A DNA stretch of 8,360 nucleotides from Dysgonamonadaceae bacterium. Lineage in GTDB: Bacteria > Bacteroidota > Bacteroidia > Bacteroidales > Azobacteroidaceae. This document shows, piece after piece, positions 1-4,919 of the stretch (position 1 is its first letter; each line of letters starts with the position of its first letter). The notes below the pieces were generated by a model. That model worked only from the letters and a program-made list of their open reading frames with translations, made no database searches and was not told where the DNA came from. Location of the stretch: positions 1 to 8,360 of the forward strand of contig JAITCT010000096.1 in the NCBI GenBank assembly GCA_031282925.1, written 5' to 3'. The translations under genes and the position numbers were made by a program.

Positions 1-76
1 CGTAAAAACGCAACATATTGGAAGTTACGCCGCTTTCACAATGGGCTGCCGGGGCATGTTTAAAATCAATCTTCAT
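1..76 (-). CDS. BtrH N-terminal-domain protein, 5' part only (runs off left edge)
   Basis: An ATG at 76 on the minus strand opens a frame of 25 codons that is still open at the window edge. It encodes MKIDFKHAPAAHCESGVTSN followed by MLRFY. The His-Cys pair at residues 12-13 followed by a S/T-x-x-N-x-L-R-x-Y helix is the start pattern of the BtrH N-terminal domain. BtrH is the butirosin-pathway acyltransferase that moves an acyl group from an acyl carrier protein to an amine; the Cys is the presumed nucleophile. The start lies 3 nt after the TGA of the preceding gene, so it is very probably translated as part of the same operon as the ketosynthase at 478-1617. Only about 8% of a typical protein of this family is visible, so the assignment rests on one motif plus context. 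The acceptor substrate cannot be told. Confidence 0.6.
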   Translation of the reverse strand, partial: MKIDFKHAPAAHCESGVTSNMLRFY

Positions 77-79
77 TCG

Positions 80-475
80 TCAAACTTTTTTTAATTCATC
101 TACTGTCATGTCCAGGGTATTTGCATATTTTTCGAGAAATGCATCGTCTATACGTTCAAACTCCTTGGCTTGAAGATGTTTCTTTATGGTTTTTTTCGGG
201 ATTCCGGAATATGCCGACAACATGCCTACGTCGAACAAACGTACCTGAATATGATAGGCCAATGGGCTTTTTTCTCCCTTCAAAACTTCTCTGCGGACAG
301 ATTCGGCTTCGTCCAGAATATTTTCCCAAGTCAGCGAAAGCGCTTCATTCTTGGCCTCCCAGCCAACGCTCTGCACTTGACAATAATTTCCGTTTTCGTC
401 CAAAGCGTAATAGATGTCCCGGAGATTGGTATGTTTAAGAAATCGTCCGTCTTGGGGAACTTCTTCTTTTTTCAT
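80..475 (-). CDS. Uncharacterised 131-aa protein with HTH-like C-terminus
   Basis: The function is not recognised. I chose the ATG at 475 (131 aa), which lies 2 nt after the ketosynthase TAA. A TTG at 484 would add three residues and overlap that stop, with no supporting signal. The N-terminal half (residues 15-65) looks like a small mixed alpha/beta domain containing DIYYALDENGNY and a conserved-looking WEN helix. The C-terminal 50 residues resemble a Cro/XRE-like fold: LSAYSGIPKKTIKKHL (86-101) fits a turn between two helices, and LEKYANTLDMTVDELKK (114-130) matches the usual last helix ending in V-D-E-L. There is no signal peptide and no membrane segment. Its position between a KAS III and a BtrH-like gene suggests an accessory or regulatory role in that pathway, which is inference only. 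Confidence 0.75.
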   Translation of the reverse strand: MKKEEVPQDGRFLKHTNLRDIYYALDENGNYCQVQSVGWEAKNEALSLTWENILDEAESVRREVLKGEKSPLAYHIQVRLFDVGMLSAYSGIPKKTIKKHLQAKEFERIDDAFLEKYANTLDMTVDELKKV

Positions 476-477
476 TT

Positions 478-1617
478 TTAACAAACGGTTAAAAGACTGA
501 ATCCGTAGGAAAAACGGGCGCTTTCCGGTACCATGAGGAGGATTTTTTGTCCTTTTTTCAGTTGTCCCGAAAGGAGTAATTCCTCCAACATGAGGAAATT
601 AGATACGGAAGCCACATTTCCCACTGTCGGTAAATTCAAAAACCACTTTTCATCCGGTATATGATATCCGCATTTGTCAAATTCTTCTTTGATTTTGTCT
701 CTGAAAAACATAGAGGACAAGTGCGGTAAAAACCAGTCGATTTCATTAACGTCCAAATGACGTTTTTTGATTACTTCCACATAAAATTGACCACCCAATT
801 GAGTGATATTATCGTCCAGCAGACGAATATCTTGTTTCACGGAGAAAAGCGACCGGGAAAGCCATTCCGTTTCGGGAAATTGCGCCCATCCGATTACCTC
901 TCCGTTTTCGTCCTTATCGCCTCCTGCATACATGCAGGTTTCGCGAATATGCGCATACGAACAGAATTCTATCCAATTGATTTCAAAGGATAAACCATCT
1001 TTTGCCGGTTCTTTCTGCAATAAAACCGCTGCCGCTCCGTCGGACAACATCCATCGCAGGAATTCTTTCTGGAAAGCCAGCATCGGTTTTTTCTCCATCT
1101 GTTCCAGTATATTGATTTCCTCGGTGAAGTAACCGGATTTCATCCAAGCAGATAAGCGTTCGGAAGCGACACATACAGCATTGTTTTTATCGCCCGAAAG
1201 CAATGAAAGCCATGCATATTTCAAAGCTTGCATACCGGTACAGCATGAGCCTGAAAAAGAAACTACTTCGGCATTTCTTCCTCCGGTTTTTCCGTGTACC
1301 ATGACGCCGTGCGAAGGTATAAGTTGTTCGGGAGAGGCCGTTCCCGCCGATAACAATTCAATGTCATCAACCGAAAACCCGTCGTTACACAGCAATTTAA
1401 CGGCATTTGCAGCCATTTCTACATTGGTGTGGGTAGTTTCGCCATTGGGACCAAGGGCGTAATAACGTTGCTTAATTCCATTATTCCTCAACACAATTCT
1501 TTTTGAAAGAGAAGGTCGCCCGTTAAGCATACCTAAATATTTCTCCATTTCATCGTTAGGGACAGGAGAATTAGGTAAGAATTTTGATATTTTTGTTATA
1601 TAGATCTTTGAATTCAT
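478..1617 (-). CDS. Beta-ketoacyl-ACP synthase III, StlD/DarB-like
   Basis: A 379-aa thiolase-fold condensing enzyme of the FabH superfamily. Enzymes of this type join an acyl thioester to a second acyl or beta-keto-acyl substrate in the cytoplasm; StlD/DarB relatives make dialkylresorcinol or cyclohexanedione precursors. All three catalytic residues are visible: Cys126 in SGSCCTGMQ (the Cys before T-G), His299 in LPHLSS, and Asn334 in GNVASVSN. The C-terminus ESARFSYGFSLL is the usual family ending. Length is slightly above FabH (about 320 aa), as in the StlD/DarB branch. The start MNSKIYITKISKFLPN matches the usual family opening. It is the first gene of a minus-strand operon with the 131-aa gene (2-nt gap) and the BtrH-like gene. 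No acyl carrier protein or aromatase is in view, so the product is unknown. A primary-metabolism FabH role is less likely because of the sequence type and neighbours. Confidence 0.85.
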   Translation of the reverse strand: MNSKIYITKISKFLPNSPVPNDEMEKYLGMLNGRPSLSKRIVLRNNGIKQRYYALGPNGETTHTNVEMAANAVKLLCNDGFSVDDIELLSAGTASPEQLIPSHGVMVHGKTGGRNAEVVSFSGSCCTGMQALKYAWLSLLSGDKNNAVCVASERLSAWMKSGYFTEEINILEQMEKKPMLAFQKEFLRWMLSDGAAAVLLQKEPAKDGLSFEINWIEFCSYAHIRETCMYAGGDKDENGEVIGWAQFPETEWLSRSLFSVKQDIRLLDDNITQLGGQFYVEVIKKRHLDVNEIDWFLPHLSSMFFRDKIKEEFDKCGYHIPDEKWFLNLPTVGNVASVSNFLMLEELLLSGQLKKGQKILLMVPESARFSYGFSLLTVC

Positions 1618-1621
1618 AGGA

Positions 1622-1629
1622 CAAATTTA
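1622..1629 (-). promoter_or_regulatory. Candidate -7 element for the ketosynthase operon
   Basis: On the minus strand this reads TAAATTTG, an exact match to the Bacteroidota -7 consensus TAnnTTTG. It ends only 4 nt before the ATG at 1617, so transcription would begin at or next to the start codon. No TTTG lies at the normal 19-21 bp upstream; the nearest is 12 bp away. It is a weak candidate because of that spacing. Confidence 0.35.
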
Positions 1630-1651
1630 CGTAAAAAAATGCAAAAAGTAT

Positions 1652-1673
1652 AAATAATTGAAAATAATTATTT
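1652..1673 (-). terminator. Weak AT-only hairpin at the 3' end of the lipoprotein gene
   Basis: AAATAATT (1652-1659) pairs with AATTATTT (1666-1673) across a 6-nt loop. On the minus strand the hairpin is followed by ATACTTTTT. It overlaps the lipoprotein stop codon. The stem contains only A-T pairs, so termination would be weak at best. Confidence 0.25.
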
Positions 1674-2261
1674 CTTATTTAAAGTAAAAGAAATCGGAAT
1701 ATAAGCAGGAGCGCTGAAAGAGTTACCGCTTATTGTAAAATTAGGTTTAATGCGGAAAGTTACGTTACTTGGATTTCCTCCGAGTCCGGCAAAATTGAAA
1801 ACCAGATTTTTCAGCGATTCCAATGATTGGCCGCTTGCTAATTTTTTGATATCAAATCCCAAAGTAACCGGTAAAATGGTTTTTCCTCCTCCGGCTATCT
1901 CAATTTTGTGTTGCATAACGCCTTGCGTCATTTCAAGGCCGTCGATTTCCAGGATGTAGCTCATTCCGTTCAGTAAAGCCATTTGAGAATTGGGATTCGT
2001 TACGTTCAGGTTCAGATTAAAATTAAGCGGTAAAGTTCCTGAAGGCGATGAAAATGCTGTCAGTAATTTGGTCAAAGTCACTGGATTAAGTGCAGAAAGG
2101 CTATTGACGTTTTGTAGGTTGATTCCACCTATGGTTAATTCCGAAATCGAATTATATTCATACTTACATTGTGTCATGTTATATGCGCCGGCCAATTGTT
2201 GGGCAACCTCACAAGCTGTGAAAATTGCAACAAAGCCTATTAAAGTTATAATTTTTTTCAT
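1668..2261 (-). CDS. LEA14/WHy-like lipoprotein
   Basis: A 197-aa protein with a short lipoprotein signal: MKK, a hydrophobic run ITLIGFVAIF, then a lipobox FTAC with Cys17 as the lipidation site. It should be anchored to a membrane; the residues after Cys17 (EVAQQ) hold only one acid, so surface export is not clearly signalled. Residues about 77-190 show the pattern of the LEA14/WHy domain: LNLNVTNPNS (84-92, the hallmark N-P-N/N-P motif after a beta strand), then LLNGMSYILEIDGLEMTQG, a strand-turn-strand with internal G. Related domains are known from desiccation and water-stress proteins, but the bacterial function is mostly unknown. It lies 54 bp downstream of the mscS-type gene on the same strand with no TAnnTTTG element in the gap, so cotranscription is likely. 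Confidence 0.7.
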   Translation of the reverse strand: MKKIITLIGFVAIFTACEVAQQLAGAYNMTQCKYEYNSISELTIGGINLQNVNSLSALNPVTLTKLLTAFSSPSGTLPLNFNLNLNVTNPNSQMALLNGMSYILEIDGLEMTQGVMQHKIEIAGGGKTILPVTLGFDIKKLASGQSLESLKNLVFNFAGLGGNPSNVTFRIKPNFTISGNSFSAPAYIPISFTLNKK

Positions 2262-2315
2262 AAATTTGATAAATTATAATGTTAGTAAAAAAACAAAAAT
2301 TCATGTGCTATTTCA

Positions 2316-3161
2316 TCAATCCTTTCCGGCCAAATGCACAGTCATTTGCGGGAATGGTATTCCTATTCCTTTCTTTCCGAATATCTTATAAATTTGTTCA
2401 TTAAGGTTAAAATAAACGTCCCAATACTCGGAAGTCTTTACCCAAAGCCGGATCAAGATATCAACCGAACTTTCGTTCAAGGTTTTCAGAGCAATAAATG
2501 GCGCCGGATCGGATAAAATCCGTCCATCCGATTGAATTATATCTTTTATCGTTGATTTGGCAAACTCATAATCTGTTCCATATTCAACGCCGACGACCAA
2601 ATCGATTCTTCGAGTTTGCTGGTTGTTGTAATTTATTATTACATTGGTACTTAATCCACCATTAGGAACAAAAACCGTTTTGTTGTCAGCCGTTATAATT
2701 TCCGTATTGAAAATATGAATTTCTTTTATTGTTCCTTCTTGTCCCTGGGCTTGAATATAATCTCCTATCCGGTAGGGACGGAAAATTAAAATCATAACTC
2801 CACCGGCAAAATTCTGTAAAGTTCCGCTCATGGCCATACCCAAGGCAACGCCCGCCGATGCAAGAATAGCAACAAATGAACTGTTGTTTATTCCCAGAAT
2901 ATTGACAATCGTAATCAATAAAGCCGCCGTCAGGACAATATCAATCAGGCTTTTCAGAAAGGAAACGACCGACGGATCAAATTCTTTCTTACTCAACAGT
3001 TTGTTTACAAGTACTTTGGTGTACTTGATGAGTTTGCGTCCAATGAAATAGATTATAATACAAAGGAGTAGCTTTTCGCCGAAATTAATTACATCGTCTC
3101 TTAACGAGTGTAATGTATTTTCCCACCAGGAAATGTTTTCAATAGCTTTCAATGAATCCAT
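2316..3161 (-). CDS. mscS: MscS-family small-conductance mechanosensitive channel
   Basis: A 281-aa inner-membrane channel, close to the 286 aa of E. coli MscS. It opens under membrane tension to release solutes during hypo-osmotic shock and works as a homoheptamer. Three membrane helices are visible: about 25-46, 68-90 and 94-128. The third is the Ala/Gly-rich pore helix ILASAGVALGMAMSGTLQNF followed by the kinked segment AGGVMILIFRPYRIGDYI, the most conserved part of the family. The beta domain follows with GTIKEIHIFNTEIITADN and VFVPNGGLSTNVIINY. The C-terminal segment GIGIPFPQMTVHL matches the family's IPFPxPQ ending. It has a good promoter (3194-3225) and is probably cotranscribed with the lipoprotein gene 54 bp downstream. 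Nothing unusual is seen in key residues. Confidence 0.93.
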   Translation of the reverse strand: MDSLKAIENISWWENTLHSLRDDVINFGEKLLLCIIIYFIGRKLIKYTKVLVNKLLSKKEFDPSVVSFLKSLIDIVLTAALLITIVNILGINNSSFVAILASAGVALGMAMSGTLQNFAGGVMILIFRPYRIGDYIQAQGQEGTIKEIHIFNTEIITADNKTVFVPNGGLSTNVIINYNNQQTRRIDLVVGVEYGTDYEFAKSTIKDIIQSDGRILSDPAPFIALKTLNESSVDILIRLWVKTSEYWDVYFNLNEQIYKIFGKKGIGIPFPQMTVHLAGKD

Positions 3162-3193
3162 ATTTTTATCAGTGTTATATATTTATGCGAGTG

Positions 3194-3225
3194 CAAAATT
3201 ACATGAAAATCTTGCGATTTCCAAA
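3194..3225 (-). promoter_or_regulatory. Promoter of the mscS-type gene
   Basis: Reading the minus strand, TTTG (3222-3225) is followed after exactly 20 nt by TAATTTTG (3194-3201). This fits the Bacteroidota -33/-7 promoter pattern (TTTG, 19-21 nt, TAnnTTTG). The predicted start would give a leader of roughly 25-30 nt before the ATG at 3161. Confidence 0.6.
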
Positions 3226-3243
3226 CGCATGTATAAATTTCCT

Positions 3244-3753
3244 CTATTCTTCAGGCGAAAAACTCATAAAAGTCTTGTCATTGTATAGAATAATTATTTT
3301 GTCTATTCTTCTGTTACTTGAAATTATGTCGCTAATTTGCTTTGCTTTAATTAGCTGCTCTGCTTCAACAGCCGTTTTATCCTCCGATTTCAGCGGATAT
3401 TCGGAAACTTTCGGCTCTTTGTGCGCATTTATCTCATTTTTTTGCGGGTTAAAAATTCCGGTAGTATCATCAAACGGCAAGGTAGGTTCTTTTTCGGAAC
3501 GAATGAAAAGTTTTTCCCGATGGTACATCGGATCTTTTCCGAAAAGTAACCATTCGGAATTAATATCCGGAAATGCTCTTAAGATTTTCAGAACAACATT
3601 CAGAGTAATTTCATTTCGACCGTTTAATATATGCGTAATCGTTCCCCGGCTTACATCAATTTTATCGGCAAATGAAGCGGAATTTAAACCTTTTTCTTCC
3701 ATTATTTTCCGAATTCTAACAGGATCAACAACCGGATCTTTTTCATCATCCAT
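3244..3753 (-). CDS. XRE-family helix-turn-helix transcriptional regulator
   Basis: A 169-aa DNA-binding protein. The Cro/C1-type domain covers residues 11-66: VRIRKIMEEKGLNSASFADK, then the recognition helix in IDVSRGTITHILNGRNEIT, then LNVVLKILRAFPDINSEWLL. The WLLFGKDPM sequence right after it (68-76) is the common exit of Bacteroides XRE regulators. A charged, probably disordered linker (77-125) leads to a short C-terminal helix and a terminal IDKIIILYNDKTFMSF segment that also recurs at the end of such regulators, probably for dimerisation. There is no peptidase domain, so it is not a LexA/CI-type cleavable repressor. It has its own promoter, whose -7 element lies inside the TGTAAA half-site array (3784-4260), so autoregulation is likely. 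Its other targets are not known. Confidence 0.85.
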   Translation of the reverse strand: MDDEKDPVVDPVRIRKIMEEKGLNSASFADKIDVSRGTITHILNGRNEITLNVVLKILRAFPDINSEWLLFGKDPMYHREKLFIRSEKEPTLPFDDTTGIFNPQKNEINAHKEPKVSEYPLKSEDKTAVEAEQLIKAKQISDIISSNRRIDKIIILYNDKTFMSFSPEE

Positions 3754-3783
3754 AAATTTATTTATTTAATTTGGAAAAAAATC

Positions 3784-4260
3784 TGTAAATTAAAATTCTA
3801 CAAATGTAAACAATAATATTTACATTTGCAAATCCACACTTGTAAATAGTGCAAATACAAATGTAAATTTACAGTTGGATGCAGACGATTTACTTTTGAG
3901 AATTATAAGGAAAAGAACTTATATACAACTTTAAATTATTATGATTAAATACTGGTTATCAATAGGTAATATGGGTAATGTTATTAAAAATCCGAAAATA
4001 TACATTTGTAATTTACTAATACGCATTAATTTCAATAAATTACTTTATTTATAATCATATAAAAAACTGGTTTTTAAGTTATAATAATATATTTAACGTG
4101 TTATTTTTAATACCATTTCTCTAATGTTTAGATATGTAAATTCAATTATAATTAATAGTAATCCCCTACCCTATTTTACAATTGTAATTTACAGACGTAC
4201 ATAAATATTCTTGTTCACAGGTGTGAAATAAATAATTTAGATGTACATTTGTAAATTTTA
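3784..4260. promoter_or_regulatory. Array of TGTAAA/TTTACA half-sites, likely operators
   Basis: At least eight sites share the half-site TGTAAA or its complement: TGTAAATTA (3784), TACAAATGTAAA (3799-3810), TTTACATTTGCA (3819-3830), TTGTAAAT (3840), TACAAATGTAAA (3856-3867), TACATTTGTAATTTAC (4001-4016), TTACAATTGTAA (4176-4187) and TACATTTGTAAA (4244-4255). The second and third form an inverted repeat with 12-bp arms (11 of 12 paired) and an 8-bp spacer. TGTAAATTTACA (3862-3873) and TTACAATTGTAA are perfect 12-bp palindromes. The spacing next to a XRE gene suggests these are its operators. Low-complexity AT composition could create some of the matches by chance, but not palindromes this regular. 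Confidence 0.55.
3801..3832 (-). promoter_or_regulatory. Promoter of the XRE regulator gene
   Basis: On the minus strand TTTG (3829-3832) is followed after 20 nt by TACATTTG (3801-3808), a full match to the Bacteroidota -33/-7 pattern. Both elements sit inside the inverted repeat at 3799-3830, so a protein bound there would block the promoter. The leader would be about 45 nt. Confidence 0.6.
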
Positions 4261-4279
4261 CTAATTCAAATATTTTGAT

Positions 4280-4287
4280 TACTTTTG
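4280..4287 (+). promoter_or_regulatory. -7 element of the rnpB promoter
   Basis: TACTTTTG matches TAnnTTTG and lies about 6 nt before the predicted 5' end of the RNase P RNA, as expected for a stable RNA promoter. No TTTG is seen at the usual -33 distance. The half-site palindrome TACATTTGTAAA (4244-4255) lies just upstream of where the -33 element should be. Confidence 0.55.
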
Positions 4288-4289
4288 TA

Positions 4290-4643
4290 GCGTAGTCAGT
4301 CGGTCTGTCGCTTTTTAGTTTATAAAGAGAGGAAAGTCCGGACAACATAGAGTACCTTACTATCTAACGGATAGCTGTTTGTGAGAGCAGAGTTAAGTAG
4401 AAGAAAATAACCGCCGATTCGGTAAGGGTGAGAAGGTAAGGTAAGAGCTTACCGGTTCTTATAGCAATATAGGAAGCCGTACAACTTAGGGGTTGCAAGG
4501 TCATGTACACCGGCGCATGTAGGGCTACTCGTCCGATGCCGGGGGGTAGACTGCTAGAATTTAACGGCGACGTTAAATCCAGATAAATGACAGACATTCC
4601 GGTTTATCCGGAATACAGAATCCGGCTTATAGATTGACTATGA
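4290..4643 (+). ncRNA. rnpB: RNase P RNA, bacterial type A
   Basis: This is the catalytic RNA that removes 5' leaders from tRNA precursors. Conserved segments occur in the right order: GAGGAAAGTCCGGAC (4329-4343), AAGGGTGAGAAGGT (4424-4437) followed by GTAAGAGCTTACCGG (4441-4455), GGTAGACTGCTAGAA (4545-4559), and ACAGAATCCGGCTTAT (4615-4630). The ends pair as helix P1: TAGTCAGTC (4293-4301) with GATTGACTA (4632-4640), one G-U pair. The GGT before AGACTGCTAG is the L15 motif that binds the 3' CCA of precursor tRNA. The exact ends are set from P1 pairing and may shift by a few bases. The gene stands alone, with its own promoter and a strong terminator. Confidence 0.95.
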
Positions 4644-4646
4644 AGC

Positions 4647-4680
4647 AAAAAAGGTGTCTCACGACACCTTTTTTGTTTTT
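4647..4680. terminator. Bidirectional Rho-independent terminator between rnpB and tRNA-Gly
   Basis: AAAAAAGGTGTC (4647-4658) pairs perfectly with GACACCTTTTTT (4663-4674) across a TCAC loop. The T-rich tail TTTTTTGTTTTT terminates rnpB on the plus strand. Read from the other side the same hairpin ends in CCTTTTTTGC, so it also serves the convergent tRNA transcript. Confidence 0.9.
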
Positions 4681-4704
4681 AAAAATTAAATCTAAATGAA
4701 AACG

Positions 4705-4777
4705 AGCGAAAAACGGGACTCGAACCCGCGACCCTAACCTTGGCAAGGTTATGCTCTACCAACTGAGCTATTTTCGC
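4705..4777 (-). tRNA. tRNA-Gly (anticodon GCC)
   Basis: On the minus strand a complete 73-nt cloverleaf folds: acceptor GCGAAAA/TTTTCGC, D arm GCTCAGTTGGTAGAGC, anticodon stem TAACC/GGTTA with loop TTGCCAA, variable loop GGGTC, and T arm GCGGG-TTCGAGT-CCCGT. Anticodon GCC reads GGC and GGT glycine codons. Discriminator base U73 is the normal glycine identity base. The 3' CCA is not encoded (the DNA continues CGT), so it must be added by the CCA-adding enzyme. Confidence 0.97.
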
Positions 4778-4787
4778 ATTGCGACCG

Positions 4788-4819
4788 CAAAGGTATGATT
4801 TATTTTCGTTTTTGCAAAA
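4788..4819 (-). promoter_or_regulatory. Promoter of the tRNA-Gly gene
   Basis: On the minus strand TTTTG (4815-4819) is followed after 19 nt by TACCTTTG (4788-4795). This is the best Bacteroidota-type promoter match in the window. It lies about 10 nt before the tRNA 5' end. Confidence 0.7.
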
Positions 4820-4877
4820 GTAATCGGTGAAAAAGTGTGTTTTCATTAAAATTATGCTGTTTTCTCAAAACAGGCAG

Positions 4878-4885
4878 TATCTTTG
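4878..4885 (+). promoter_or_regulatory. -7 element of the TonB-receptor gene
   Basis: TATCTTTG matches TAnnTTTG and gives a leader of about 30 nt to the ATG at 4920. There is no clear TTTG at the -33 distance. The short leader leaves no room for a cobalamin or other riboswitch, and there is no Shine-Dalgarno sequence, only an AT-rich TTTTATCTT before the start. Confidence 0.5.
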
Positions 4886-4919
4886 CGGGACTTTTTTTAT
4901 TTATTAACTATTTTATCTT

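Larger units (their letters stand above)
3754..4289. other. AT-rich 536-bp gene-free spacer between regulator and rnpB
   Basis: I find no convincing gene. It contains the XRE promoter, the half-site array and the rnpB promoter, described separately. A TACTTTTG (3891-3898) on the plus strand fits a -7 element. Downstream, an ATG at 3941 opens a 37-codon frame (MIKYWLSIGNMGNVIKN...) with no coding character beyond AT-rich composition; I do not call it as a gene. The middle (4017-4130) is low-complexity AT sequence without visible signals. Confidence 0.6.

Noticed and set aside
3941..4054. 37-codon plus-strand frame MIKYWLSIGNMGNV... after a TACTTTTG element
   Set aside because: Composition is that of AT-rich non-coding DNA, it runs through one of the palindromic sites, and nothing supports translation.
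4166..4597. Two short minus-strand open frames (60 and 77 codons) over rnpB
   Set aside because: The conserved RNase P RNA explains this sequence completely; the frames have no domain or start signals.
4290..4643. tmRNA as an alternative to RNase P RNA
   Set aside because: The GAGGAAAGTCCGG, GTAAGAGC-ACCGG and ACAGAATCCGGCTTAT blocks are specific to RNase P RNA, and there is no alanine-like acceptor end.
4886..4919. Cobalamin riboswitch in front of the TonB receptor
   Set aside because: Only about 30 nt separate the promoter from the start codon, too short for any B12 aptamer.
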